A DNA stretch of 64,000 nt from Sambucus nigra. Lineage: Eukaryota; Streptophyta; Magnoliopsida; Dipsacales; Adoxaceae. Below are positions 12,163 through 23,790 of the stretch, piece by piece (position 1 is the stretch's first letter; every line of letters starts with the position of its first letter). The stretch spans positions 73,406,751 to 73,470,750 of the forward strand of contig OX422223.1 in assembly GCA_949130495.1 (NCBI GenBank), written 5' to 3'. Position numbers and translations under genes: made by a program. The notes under the pieces are model-generated. The model had not been told where the DNA came from and made no database searches. It saw only the letters and a list, made by a program, of their open reading frames with translations.

Positions 12163-13739
12163 TAACGCGACTCAAAAAGTGTCTCAGAAGTGCGTACTCT
12201 TTAGGCTCAAGTGCAAGCTTTTCGCATTAGTAATAAATCCGGTAAGTCAGGATCGTATCCACAGGGAAATAGGACAACAAAGTTGTAACGACATTGGACA
12301 GACGAAGGAATCCTAACTTTGACTCTAAAGGAATAGGAAAAGGTGATTTGATTTGTGGAATAACTACACTAGATGCAATTGTGAAATTATGAAAAAATGC
12401 AACTATTCTAAATTACCTAAAATACTGATGAAGAATGATTTGAAACTTTAAACTATATGATGAAGAAAACAGGATGGGAATACAATCCCCCAACCCTAGT
12501 GTATTGCAGGTATAAAACTAATCATAAATTTAAATGATTAATTAGACCTAGAATTTAGTACTCCCAAGCATTACGTATATGAGGTTCAAGACCGCACCAT
12601 ACTTAATCAGAGGACGAGTAAATCAGTATTGCAATAGTTACACTCGAATTGCATTCTAAAGCATCCCGGTTATCCTGAAGCAAACGAGATCCAAAGATAT
12701 ACAATTGTCACAATACTACGCAATACGATCGTAATCAAATCATTAAATTTAGAGGATTAATTTTATACACATGCATCTACCACATCAGGTTGAGTTCATG
12801 TATCCCGACCTTAGAAAATCTAGCCCAACATGCTGAAAATAATGAAAATGATTCTTGAATTGCAATAAATCATGATTAAACTAAGGAAGAATTGTAGAAT
12901 GATGTATAAAGAAGATTAGATAGAAGAAATTAACAACTAATCTTACCAAAGCACTAAAAGCATCAATTAAAAATACTTGTAATCACAGAAATCTGAACAA
13001 TCTTCAATCTTGGAATTAAATTTATAATCAATCTTCAAACTAGGGTTTTACTGAAAAAATGGAAAATTAGATAAATTATCCGTCCTTAAAATGATACTGA
13101 ATCGGGTTTAAATACCCTACAAGAATCCAAGACTTTTATCTAACTAGGACTTTCCATTAGAGGAAGAGTAAAAATTAAAATTCGACAGTCGGACTGGTCC
13201 GATCCTCCTTCGGTTCGGTCTGGCTTGAATCCGGATCGGTTCGTTTATTTCTTGGCTGGATCAATTTCGTACGGATCGGTTCATTTATTTTTCTTCAGTT
13301 TTGATCCGTCTTCGGTCCGGGGTTCTCTGGAAATTGGCATTTCGGATCGGTCCGATATTTCTTTGACTTTTTCTGCAAGCTTTGGCTGCTCAGAACTTTC
13401 AGACCGGGACTCCGATTGAGGTATCGTTTTTTCCAGTGTTTCTTGTAATTAAGAGTTATTCAACTTTACAGTTGGCCCCACCTCCAGACTAGGGCTATAA
13501 CATTACTAAAATGCCTTTTAACTCCCCATTTCTTTGTTTTCTTTCATTATTTTAAGTTCTCTTTGGCATTAACTTGCATGAAATACCTGTAAAACACCTA
13601 AGATATACATAAAAAACGAAATACTTGCCAAAAATGGTTAGTAGCATTAATATGAGATAAATCCAAACTATTTACACTGCAAGGGGTCATAAAAATACCG
13701 AAATTAAGGGGATAAATGTGAAGCATTTATGCCTATTCA
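12163..13739 (-). repeat. 5' LTR of element A (1577 bp)
   Basis: Same family as 5482-7074. The terminal TG at 12163 has become TT/TA-like on the plus strand, while the outer end GCCTATTCA is intact. It carries one fewer CGGATCGGTCCGATC unit near 13340, which accounts for most of the length difference. Confidence 0.9.
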
Positions 13740-14379
13740 GTACTCATTGAGGTGCCTAGCTTGGGCTAATTCTTCTATGTATGAATTCAGAGCCGTATAA
13801 TTTTCAGTCATGTGGTCTTCCTTCTTGTGGAATGCGTAGCTCAGTATTTTGTTTCTCTTTGTTGTGTCTCTATCCATCTTCTTGGGCCACTTAATGAATG
13901 GTTGGTCTTTGATCTTTCTCAAGATCTTGTAAATAGGTTCCTTGAATACTTTGTTAAGATCCTAGAATGCCTTGAAAGGATCATACTTGTTCCCATTTTG
14001 GATTCGTTCTTGCCCCCTTTCTTGTTCCCCTTCTTTGGAGTATCAGTTCCCCCCTTGGTTGCCTTAGCTCGACCATTGTCGCCTATATTATAGTGAACCA
14101 CGTCTTCCATTTTAGCGTATTTCTCAATATGATCCATGAGATCGTCAATAGTGATGGCTTCCTTCTTGGTCAGGGACTGGTGCAGTAAAGATGTGGTCAC
14201 CATACCAATCTTGGAGGATGCAATGAAAAATTATTATGATAAATCCTTTACTTCGTTGTAAACTTACCAATATCTCTTGGCATAACCATGAAGGCTCTCT
14301 TGTGGCTTTTTCTTCATCGTGAGCAATGCATCCATCTGCTTGCAATGGGAGCTGATGGTTATGAAACGAGCAGTAAAAG
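13740..14379 (-). pseudogene. gag: Element C gag, part 3 (between A and X)
   Basis: Minus-strand Gag of Tat type. Reading from 14379 gives FTARFITISSH, QMDALLTMKKKPQESLHGYAKRYW, FIASSKIG, KKEAITIDDLMDHIEKYAKMED, a Lys/Gly-rich linker, then IKDQPFIKWPKKMDRD and YAFHKKEDHMTENYTALNSYIEEL. Element D has the same order at 41395-42040. There are frame changes near 14220 and stops within. Both ends are cut by insertions: AAAAG at 14375-14379 is repeated at 27960, and GTACT at 13740-13744 is repeated at 5477. The missing neighbours continue at 28010-27960 (upstream) and below 5481 (downstream). Confidence 0.85.
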
Positions 14380-16497
14380 TAACACATCCCAACCCAGATA
14401 CTTATAATTAATTTTGAATGTCAAAGTGATTAAAACCATAATTTCCTTAGCCAAACCATAAACACGAGTATCCTTTTTTAGTCATCAACATGAATCCATA
14501 AATCAAAAAACATTTCACAATTTTAAAGTCATTATGCTTATTTAAACATACTTAAAGGATAAGTAGGCTTAGATTTACCACATCTATATTTGACCAAAAT
14601 GACGGTTTTATTCATCCCTTGCTAACCCTACCCGACATCTTAGATTTGGCACTGACATCACAATACCTGGAAAACATAAACATAGAAACCGTGAATAAAA
14701 TAGCTCAGTCAATGCATCACTAATACACTATTGCATAAAATTAAATGAATCATATTTATATAATAATGTATAAACTTACCTAGTCCATTCATAAAGAATG
14801 ACCCAACTTTCCGAATCATGATTCACATATTCTGTCTGCAATAGACAATTCTTTCCCATTCCCAGTCGAGGAGTAACCCCTTTTCTAAAATAAACAATTC
14901 TCCCCCATTTCGGGTTGGGGAGTAACCTCCCATTTTGATAAACTGAAATGAACAAATTCATATTCACAATGTTCTGATCATATCCATATCAATATACAAA
15001 TACCTCTTTCCAGTGAGTATACTCAATTTGGCCACTTAATGGGTTTCTCCTTTGCCATTATCTGGAACTTGTCCAACCAGTTCTTCTTCCCTTCCTATCA
15101 TTCTTACAATATTATTATCATCATAATATTATTAACAATCCAAAGAAAAACATAAACATAACTCAATCCATAAGCATCATATGATCCCATTCATATCATT
15201 TATCATAATGAAGTTCTATCTAAATTCATGTTAAGATATTTAACATATCCAAATCATAGCCCAGACATACTTCAATTTCGTCTTGGTAATTCAATCCTAA
15301 TCATATTACGTTTACAATCCAAAATAGGATGCATCATTTCAAGTTCCCTAGAGAAAGATATGCCCATTTCTTTACTGCATAACAAATCTTCCCTATAGGC
15401 TCTACTACCGTTCAGTCAACTTTCAACCATTTTCATAATTTTTATACATCATAACTTTCTATGATCATCCACCAAATTTCCATAAACATATTGAATAATA
15501 AAAAACTAAATATTAATAATTTTTAGAGTTCATTTGCTATGTAAAAAGCTTTATCAAGCTCAGGGCATATCCAAGCAGATTATGCAAATGACAACTATGC
15601 TCCGACTTACAACAATCACCAAGGTCTAATCACAAGGAGTTGAATTTTAATTTTATGATATGCTATGGATATGTGAGTCTAGTTTCATATCCAAATATAA
15701 TTTATCAATTCCAGTAAGTGTAGAAAAACTTATGAAAGTTTGAACACAAAAGGGTTCTAAAACGGCAATATAAAGGATTTACACCTTTAACTTTCTTCAA
15801 ACTTGTATTTGTCCATACATATACATAAAGACATGAAAGTTTAATAAAAAAAAATGATGATTTCAAGTATTTTAATAAGTAATACAATAAAAAAAAACAA
15901 TATTTATGAATAGAATTACCTTAGGGACTCTTACGTAATTTCTATGCATTTTTTTCAATATCCTCACATTTTTCTTTCTCAACTTCTGAATTATCTTTCA
16001 TCAAGCTAAAACTGTCCAAAAATGAAAATTTCTGAATAAATACGGGAGATTTAGGGGTTCAAGTCATCAAGGGATTACTTCCTTTCCAACAAATCAAATT
16101 AAACCATATGGCTTACTAAAAGACAAATTACCTCTTAAAAGGAATGGACAGATTTTCCCTCACTCGTAAATTCGGTATAACTTCTTACTCGAACATCCAT
16201 TTAACACACCGTTAATTGTGATACAAAACTAACTCATATATATACAACTATATAGTTTTTACCTCAAGTCAATTGATATATTATAATGGTCAAAACTAGT
16301 CTCTAACATGGACATTCCTACCGAAAACTTCAAAATTTTGTTTTTGTAACCAACTCGATATTCCATGATTTTCGAAGGTAGGATTAAACTAAATATAATA
16401 ACCTAAAATTATATATATTAACAATCACATTATCCATATCACATGAGGTAATCATGATTTAAATAGAATATATCATAATTATATTCGGGTTGTCACA
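14380..16497 (-). repeat. 3' LTR of element X (2118 bp)
   Basis: The plus strand begins TAACACATCCCAACCC and ends GGGTTGTCACA; on the element strand it starts TGTGACAACCC and ends in TA, not CA. The other copy shares this ending. It contains two copies of a roughly 50-bp tandem unit at 14838-14935. Confidence 0.88.
14838..14935. repeat. Two-copy ~50-bp tandem repeat in the left LTR of X
   Basis: Units share the order CAATAGACAATTCT, then CCCATTCC, then GAGGAGTAACC. The right LTR has three copies at the same place. Confidence 0.75.
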
Positions 16498-16510
16498 AAT
16501 TTCCCCCTTA
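16498..16510 (-). other. Polypurine tract of element X
   Basis: On the element strand it reads AAGGGGGAAAT, abutting the LTR start TGTGACAACC. Position and composition are as expected for a Gypsy element. Confidence 0.75.
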
Positions 16511-16515
16511 GAAAA

Positions 16516-16695
16516 TTTCGTCCCCGAAATTTAATATGAATGGCATTTACCAAACAATTAGGGATATTGTTTCCTCATGCTATATTCTCTTTCCCAACTC
16601 TCTTCTTTAATTCTCATGGCTCCTCCACAACACATTAGCTATGGAAATAACTTTATTCCATAACACTTTGTAAGGACATTTTTGTCCATTATCAA
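16516..16695 (-). pseudogene. pol: Chromodomain tail of element X integrase (fragment)
   Basis: On the minus strand, across two frames, it reads VLWRSHENKREE and SWEREYSMRKQYP-LF, then IS-GTKFS. This matches the chromodomain end of Tekay-type integrases (VLWRNH...ATWEREEEMRERYPELF) found in element E here at 62600-62932. Stops and a frameshift are present. The upstream part is cut off at about 16697, where Copia LTR Z begins. Confidence 0.6.
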
Positions 16696-16697
16696 TT

Positions 16698-17378
16698 TGT
16701 TATGTCGCACGCCGTTACACCGTTGAAGAAATTCAAGATTCATACAGTCATCAACGGATCCGAATATCAAAAGAAGAAGAGGAATCAGGACCGGTCCGCC
16801 TGGGATAATCTCAAACAGATCGTGCAGAGATTTTTTAGGCCATGTTATTCCTTTATAAACCCACTACGGGAAGTGGTTTTCTAAGACTTATATACACAAT
16901 TTTCAGAGTACAAAAACCCTAAGTCTTCACCTATTGAGCACCAAGACTCTAGGTTTTTGATTCACACAAATTTCCAAACACTTGTGAATCACTTTGCAAC
17001 CCAGGAATGCATTTTTTGATGTTCATACTCTTGTGGAGAAGACCGTTCTTCTTATTCATTGCAGTCCTCCTAGAAAGGGACATTTCCAGCTGCCGACTAC
17101 AGAATGCGACACCAGAGGGTAATTCTTAGTCACTTGTATTTTCATTGTAATCCGAAATTGTACAGTTACAATATTATAATGAAAATAAATGGTTTTGCCC
17201 CTTTGGGGGATTTTTCCTCACAAGCATGTGTTTGAATGTTCTTTCTTAGTTCATTATCTTATTCAATCACATATTGTTGCATGTTTAGAGTTTGTTTGAG
17301 TTAAAAGGTGTTTAATACATAATTTTATCATTTGAACGCAAGCGCATACGTTCTCAAATTGGTATCAGAGCAGGTTAC
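16698..17378 (+). mobile_element. Copia LTR plus PBS only (element Z)
   Basis: An LTR of about 659 bp (16698-17356) begins TGTTATGTCGC, ends TTCTCA and is followed at 17359-17371 by TTGGTATCAGAGC. Its 3' half resembles the element B LTR, sharing the CTTGTGGAGAAGA block, the GTATTTTCATTGTAATCC block and the GGGGGATTTTTCCTCA end. Nothing of its interior is seen. Element Y starts immediately after the PBS. Confidence 0.75.
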
Positions 17379-17987
17379 GCTAATATAGCACCACACCCTG
17401 CCGCTGCCCCTATCAACATAGGGCGCGAACCTACTAAACTTGGTGCGTGGCCCTACAATTACTGGGCACGGTACTTACCACTTGCCTTAATATACAGGCT
17501 ATGGCCCTACAATGTACAGGGCGTGGAACCTGCAGCTCTAGCCTCATGTAGGGTGCGACACGTTATGTGCTCAGGACATGTGACAGCTCACATACCTCTT
17601 ATAAATAGAGGACCACACCTCGAAATAACGGATCGAATTCGCTTCACCCGGGAAGATTCCATAATACCTGGCGAATCCTTGTCAAATTATCTCTAAACAA
17701 CCTCAACATACATCTTGGGGGACTACTACTCACCTACATCGTAGTCATATCTCCAGCACTCCCAGAACCGCTACAGTCATGTATTCTTCTCTCTCATCTA
17801 TCTTGTACGCCTCTAATGGCATTGTAAACATGTACTCCAATATGAATATAATGAGAGTAGAGCACCAAAGTGGACGTAGGCTCATCCTTATAGCCTAACC
17901 ACTCTATATCTTGTGTTCATGTCTCCTTACTTGCTTTACTTATTTGTTACACACTTTACTCATGATTTGTGGATACTCGTTTGAACA
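17379..17987 (+). repeat. 5' LTR of element Y
   Basis: It aligns to 24935-25604 from AATATAGCACC to GAACA. It lacks about 60 bp present in the right LTR (between TGCGGCAC and ATGCTCAGGACATG). The first few bases of the terminus cannot be aligned with certainty. Confidence 0.8.
17600..17608 (+). promoter_or_regulatory. TATA box in the Y 5' LTR, inside a small dyad
   Basis: TATAAATAG sits within CCTCTTATAAATAGAGG, where CCTCT and AGAGG pair around the TATA core. The same element is at 25219 in the right LTR. The likely start of element transcription is about 30 bp downstream. Confidence 0.65.
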
Positions 17988-17990
17988 ATT

Positions 17991-18008
17991 TGGCGCCGTC
18001 TATGGGAA
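17991..18008 (+). other. Primer binding site of element Y
   Basis: TGGCGCCGTCTATGGGAA, three bases after the LTR end. It is close to the PBS of element D (TGGCGCCATCTGTGGGAA). Confidence 0.8.
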
Positions 18009-18749
18009 CGAGATATTTCAATCTTGCTTCTCTATATATTTGAGTTCTTAAACACCTTATTCGACCCCTGAGGATCCTATGGATCGTCATCTCACGGGTA
18101 GATTCTTGTTATTGAGATTTGTTTTATATTTAGACGCTTAAATGGGTATTTCATATATTTAGATCTATTCTTGGGCCTCCATTATGAACTTAGATCTATT
18201 TTGCATACCCCTGTGATATCATTCCATCTAGAAAGTGCTGAAAAGCATAATGGGATTTAGCCTCTTAAAAGTGAATGATTAGGGGAGAATGATATTTCCT
18301 TCTCTTTCATTGATTTTTTGCCCATGATATGGGGTTTATCATTATAATTGTGCCGATTAGTGCATCGAGAGGCTGCTAGGCCCTAGATAGACTCGGGTAG
18401 GCATGTTCTCCTCCGTGTTTTGGGAGATGGACCCAGTTTTTGGGTTTCGATTTCTGGATTACGCCCCCTGCCTAACAGGGGATACGGCAGGTAATTTTAA
18501 ATACCTTCATGCCGCGGCCTCGACCAGTGCGGCAGTAACATCAGATCAAGGACTCAAGTGGTTGACTCGGTGCAACTACAGGCTGCAGAAGTACCCCTGT
18601 TTTGCTGGTCGCGGTCTCATAAGAATAGCGGCGGCTCAAAAGATGCCTCCTAACCTCATACTTGGTTAACCTTATACTTCTTAAATTACTCACTTCTGCT
18701 AGTTTGGTCTTAGATTATATATTTTTGCAAGGACTAACAAAGGCAGAAA
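18009..18749 (+). other. Leader of element Y, no gene recognised
   Basis: Between the PBS and gag remnant. An open frame at 18403-18669 has no recognisable domain; I treat it as chance. It contains several GC words of the Y family (18511, 18609, 18629). Confidence 0.4.
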
Positions 18750-19271
18750 ATGGAAGGAGAGTCCAGCTAGAGCACATAAATCAAAGATGAGATTGTGTAG
18801 ATGTATAATCACCTCAATCAGCTCTACGAAAGTCATGCCTCACTTCAGAACAAGGTCAACTATTTAACTCAGAGGGTCCTAATGCTAGAGGTCGCAGCCT
18901 CTCTAAATGTGAGTGCGGCACCCAAGAAAATAGCTCCAACAGCCTTTGTTGCCGTGACAGTTGAAGAGGGTCTTGCCGCAGAAGCAGTCAGCAAGTGCCA
19001 GAAAAGGAGAACAGAGAAGGCAGAGAAGAAGTCTGAGGCTTACACCCTGTTGACCTTCCTGATTGAAGAGGTCTTTGAGTTCATCAAAGAGGAGAAGTTG
19101 TTGAAATAGCTATAAAAACTGAGAGCTCCACCCCACAAGAGGAACAAATCTACTCGGTGCAAATTCCATTAGGACCATGAACATAACATCGAGAAATGCT
19201 ATGCTCTGAAGGATGAAATTGAAAGGCTAATTAGGCAAGGGATGCTGAGGCGATTCCTCAAAGATGTTTAG
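18750..19271 (+). pseudogene. gag: Tat-type gag remnant of element Y
   Basis: 18801-19109 encodes a helical segment MYNHLNQLYESHASLQNKVN followed by an Ala/Lys-rich stretch. After stops at about 19107 and 19113 comes the recognisable Gag end: CKFH-DHEHNIEKCYALKD and EIERLIRQGMLRRFLKDV. This is the zinc-finger plus helix that closes Gag in Tat/Ogre-like Gypsy elements (CxFHxDHGHxTExCxxLKxEIExLI). The capsid core that should lie between is absent, so the gene is internally deleted as well as interrupted. Confidence 0.72.
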
Positions 19272-19762
19272 GGGATGCAGCCTTATCTCACATGCCACAT
19301 GCTCATTTTTCATGCTTATCTCTTATATTCCATCTTTCCTCACTTTATAGTGACAACTTCTGCTTATGTAGTTTTAAACTAAACTTTGTATTATCCTTAA
19401 AAAGTCATACATATATAAATGAATAGTTATAAAATCAAGTTCACTTTTATGGTGTCATATTTTGGTTCTCATTTCCATGAAATGTTATTTTAAAAAGACC
19501 ATTTTTGTCTTGAACATATCCCGATCCGAGGTAATATTTTATATCGGGAACGATAATATCTAAATGGGCAACAATACCTGGAGAGACGTCTAATTATTCA
19601 AAAGTTGATTGAAAGTGGCGATAACAAATATTAGAAGCAGTTATACAAGTTGGACTACATCATCACTAGCAAGGGCGCCCAATACCCGCTATTAGCTTTC
19701 AGAAGGCATCATTAAGTCAAGAGACTTGCAATATCTAGCCAGGGATGGCTGTATATATATCT
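19272..19762 (+). other. Non-coding, element Y
   Basis: AT-rich sequence after gag and before the minisatellite. No pol motif in any frame. Confidence 0.5.
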
Positions 19763-20245
19763 ATAGCTATGGGTGGATTAATAACATAACCCAACCTGAG
19801 GAGTCTTGAAAATATCTTATATGTTAGTTGTGGGTAGCTTAATAATATAACCCAGCCTGAAGAGGCTTGAAAATATCCTATATGTTAGTTGTGAGTGGCT
19901 TAATGACATAACCCAGTCTGAGGAGGCTTGAAAATATCCTGTATGTTAGCTGTGGGTGGCTTAATAACATAACCCAGCCTGAGGAGGCTTGAAAATATCT
20001 TATATGTTGGCTGTGGGTGGCTTAATAACATAACCCTTCCTGAGGAGGCTTGAAAATATCCTATATCTTAGCTGTTGGTGGCATAATAACATAACCCAGC
20101 GTAAGGAGGCTTGAAAATATCCTATATGTTCGTTGTGGGTGGCTTAATAACATAACCCATCCTTGGGAGGCTTGAAAATATCGTATATGTTAGCTGTGGG
20201 TGGTTTAATAACATAACCCAGCCTGGGAAGGCTTGATAATATCCC
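19763..20245 (+). repeat. 61-bp minisatellite, about eight copies
   Basis: Repeated order of words: AGCTGTGGGTGGCTTAATAA, CATAACCCAGCCTGAGGAGG, CTTGAAAATATCCTATATGT. Copies differ by scattered substitutions with little length change; the last is truncated. It lies in the non-coding part of a Tat element. Related elements in other plants are known to carry tandem repeats in the 3' region that can seed satellites. Confidence 0.9.
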
Positions 20246-21224
20246 ACTTACATACAGAAGGGAGATGCTAATGAAGATGAAGGCCATACTCTGTGAAAAG
20301 CAAATGAAGCGATCATCAAGCAACCATGGGTGAAGAGTGCAGTAATCCTGTCAATACAGCCGCAGTCGTTAAAGCAACTAAGAGTTAATGAGGTAATGAC
20401 TTGGATTTAGATCCAATTGAAAAGTCACAGGAAATGGTTTCAAAAGATCAAAGATGCCACGACAGGATTAGAGAAATCAACCCGTTCCTATACTACCATT
20501 ATTAGGAATTAGGCAATATGGCTGCAGCCATTATCAAACGGTTGCGGCCTTATTCAAGTGGCCTTATTCAAGCGGCAACACTTCCATGCATTGGTGCAAG
20601 GGGTAAGGGCAGGGTCCAAAGGTTAACATGCCGCGGCCATGACCCAGTTGTAGGCCGGTTGTAAGGTGTCGCAGCCTATATAAAGTGCTCGTGTGGTAAT
20701 CTAAGATGCAGTGCAACTGTTAAAGCGACTAAGGGTTGATGAGGCCTATAAAGCTACTACAAAGGGATTCTGAGTATTCAAAAGCACATCCCTATCAATA
20801 TAGCTGTGGCCATCAACTAAATTCAGACTGTCACGACTCTGATTATAGGGTTGCCATTCCTATCATTTCAATGCAAAAAAGGTCGCAGCCTCTAACAATT
20901 ACTTGTGAAGGTTCATTGGCACTACTCGAGGGTGCCGGGGCAGTTTAATCAGAGAAGTTATTGAAGAAGTATGTTATAGTGTCGCAGACTTAATCTATTA
21001 TTTCTATAAGTTCACTCCATCAATAAGGCATTTTAATTACCCAAGGCAGTTGTATTAAAGCCATAAGAGGCGTACAGAAAGTATCCAATAAAGCATTAAA
21101 GCGAGAAAAAAGAAGATGCAAGAAATACAAGAGAATCCAGCCAAAATAATTAATGTTGAAAAAGTGTCCACAGCCTTGATATAATTAGTTAAGGTTATAA
21201 CTAAATGGGCCGCATCCACTGCAT
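20246..21224 (+). other. Non-coding, rich in TCGCGGCC-type words
   Basis: No gene seen. About ten GC-rich words occur in a kilobase (GGCTGCAGCC, GGTTGCGGCC, TGCCGCGGCC, TGTCGCAGCC, GGTCGCAGCC, GGCCGCATCC). They look like one motif decaying through C-to-T changes at CpG. Confidence 0.5.
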
Positions 21225-23790
21225 TTAAAAGTACAAAAGGGACGGATCCCTATATCGATGATCAAAAAATATCAAGGCTCGAGAGGGAGCATCATCATGA
21301 TCATCTCCCTCCTCATCGTCTGTGGCTGTTTCAGTCTCTTCCTCCGCGACTGCTGCCTCTACTTCTGCTCTCAGCCTAGCTTTCTCTTCAGCCACGGCCT
21401 TGAGCTCGACTATGCATTCTTGATGCTCGACATCACCAAGCCCCCAGGCAAGAACCTTTTCCTTCATCTTAGGAAAATTCTTTATAATCATATGCCTTAG
21501 CTCCTGGTAGCCACGGAGGTAGGCTCTATTATTGATGAGGAATAAGTCCTTAGAGCCTTTGAATGACTCCACTCCATGGTCAATGGACAACTGAAGAGCA
21601 TTGCCATGATCTGACTCCATCTTTTTTATTGCCGCGGCATGGTCTATGGCTTCTTGAGCGGACTTGGCCTCTATCTCTTCATACTTCTTTTGAAGAATAG
21701 CGAACTTATTACTTGAAATCTTCGCGGCTCGTGTGGTTTCAGCAGTCTAGGCCTAGGAGGCTTTAAGGGAGTCCGCGACCTATTTGAAATTCTCTTCTGC
21801 TTCTTCCCTTACCTTATTTGCTATTTCTAAGTTCCTATGGGTTGCCTGAAGGGCCACGACATTATACTTCTTACCATCTTAAAAAGATGAATTCTGCGCA
21901 GCTTCCAAGTCAGCGAAATGCACCCTCTTTGCGTCCTCTTTTAGCTTATATAGGGCCTCATACTTGCTTTTTTGGGCTACCATGACGTGCGCGGCCTAAA
22001 ATTAAAAAAGTTAGTTACAGTATATGGAACAAAAGAGAAAAATGAAGAAAATAAAGCACTTACCCTCAGCAGACTATGGAGGTCACAGTCCTCCAGGTCG
22101 TCGTGGTCTTCTCCCCCCAGCCTGTCGAGGTTCACAGCATCAAAGGCCCTCTTCATCCTCCGCGCAGCCTTCGCGATAGTGTCCCATGAGGACTCAGGGT
22201 CGGGTTATCTCAACTGAGGCCATGGACGACCGTCAGGACCAGAAGCGTTGCGACACTGAGGAGGTGGCATGTTTGTATTTATTACAACTACAGGTGGCGG
22301 CTGAGGAGATGCTGAATGAAGGGGTGCGTCAGTAGACATCAACCCCGTCGCGGCCAGGTTGGCTCCTATTTTGTCATCGAACTCGGCTTGCGGTGGGTTC
22401 TCAACATTTTCTGTTGTCTCCGCGGCCTGAGTTACGGTCTCGACAGATGTATTTTTATCACCGAAGTGAACCGCGACTAGAACTTTTTTCTTGGTTCTTT
22501 TCCTCTTCCTGCTCCGCGAAGTATTGTTGAGAATGACTGCGTCGTCATCCATCTCCAATAGTTGGGCGGCCAACAGTTCTCTGTCAACCTCCTCACCTAA
22601 AAAAATAACAGCAAATATTGGAAACAGAATTGCTGGGAGCATAAGTTACCGCGGATTAAAATTATGATGGTCAAGGTATTACCTTATGCTGCCATCAGTT
22701 TAGGAATGGACTAGTTGGGAAAGAACCCTGCTTCGAATATAGTTGTTGATGTAACAAGTGTACTGAACTTTTTATGCTTAGCAGGAACTGTCGCGGTCTC
22801 AGCAACTCTCTTCTCTTGCCGCTTGCTCAAATTCAAGTTATCAAGGACTGCAGAATAACAATCCAAAGGTTATAAGAGTAAAAAAATATGAAGAAAGGAC
22901 GCGGCTATAGTCTTAGTACCTAGTTTAGATGGAGATACCCATTGTCGCGGCATTCTATACGACCTCTCCCTCTCGTTCTCCTCGGGGTGAATCTCCCAGC
23001 CTTCTCCAAAGATGTAAAAATACTTCCCCTTACAGTTCTTCACATTGGTCGGCCTCCTAGTGTAAAGGGTCTCATCCCTGCCCCGGACGGAGAAGTAGTA
23101 GTACCCTGCGAACTTCACTGAGTTATCCTTCGGGCGGTAGAAATGAAAGAACTCCGCGGGAGTAATGTACTTTTTGAATAGATTCTCCCAAAGGACGATC
23201 GCAGCAAGAATGGCTCTCCAACCATTAGGGTCTAGTCTCATGGTTTGAAAAATGCGTCTAATAGGTACATGAACTGGTAACCACAACCCATAAATAAAGG
23301 AATGAAGTGGGAAGCAGACTCCATCAGCTAGAGTTGTGCAAGGCCTCTAGTTCGCGGCAGGAGCTAAGCACATCAAATTTTCTGGAAATTCGAAGGCTTC
23401 AGCTACCTGGTCGACCCAGTCTTGGCTCATGGTGCTGCGGATATTAAGCGCACCTAAGGGTCTCTCAGCCCTCCCAAATGGGTCAGCTGGGTTATCTCTA
23501 ACTTCCGCGGGATCATCTCTTACACCTAATGGATGATTACTTGAATTAGATTCTTCTTCCATTGGCATGGACGGAAAATCCTGCTTACAGGCAGACTTTA
23601 CAGAGTCTGAGTCTAGTATCACGCAGTTGGGGTAATCCATCAATTGATAAGGCGCTATTGATCTTAGAGGAGGCACGGAAGGCAGTTCAGGAAGAGTGGC
23701 TCCAAAATGCTTTGCCCAAAAGCCTCTCATAAATTCGTCTGGGTCAAAGCTCATATGGCTGCAACAGTACCTGAAAAGCAGAGTTCGCAA
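21225..23790 (-). pseudogene. Antisense gene of element Y, PF04195-like with coiled coil
   Basis: Minus strand, opposite to the element. Part 1 (23790-22912) begins MRTLLFRYCCSHMSFDPDEF and, past one in-frame TAG at 23349, continues LADGVCFPLHSFIYGLWLPV, RIFQTMRLDPNGWRAILAAI, PAEFFHFYRP and GYYYFSVRG. That is the pattern of the plant 'transposase (putative), gypsy type' domain (PF04195; my recognition, not searched). Plausible introns follow: donor AG|GTACTAAG near 22912, acceptor TTCTGCAG near 22852, then a block LDNLNLSKRQEKR; acceptor TTTTTTAG near 22597, then GEEVDRELLAAQ and a basic run RSRKRKRTKKK suggesting a nuclear signal. The last part (about 21990-21225) is an Ala/Lys/Glu coiled coil with an acidic tail. 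Stops in several exons mark this copy as decayed. Its molecular role is unknown. Confidence 0.65.

Larger units (their letters stand above)
5482..13739 (-). mobile_element. Gag-protease-only Gypsy (element A), GTACT target duplication
   Basis: A structurally complete minus-strand element of 8.26 kb. Two LTRs (5482-7074 and 12163-13739) flank an internal region with a tRNA-Asp-type PBS at the right and a purine-rich tract at the left. GTACT occurs at 5477-5481 and 13740-13744. The internal region encodes Athila-like Gag and a decayed aspartic protease, then a spacer and a non-coding tail. No reverse transcriptase, RNase H or integrase sequence is present. It needed enzymes from a relative to move. 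It interrupts the gag of element C. Confidence 0.9.

Noticed and set aside
14776..14967. Small minus-strand ORF repeated at 26246-26449
   Set aside because: It is produced by the 50-bp tandem units in the two LTRs of element X, not by a gene.
18403..18669. Open frame in the leader of element Y
   Set aside because: No recognisable domain; falls between PBS and gag remnant. Kept only as non-coding leader.
19763..20245. Regular repeats resembling a CRISPR array
   Set aside because: The 61-bp units are head-to-tail with no unique spacers, and the sequence is plant retrotransposon DNA. It is a minisatellite.
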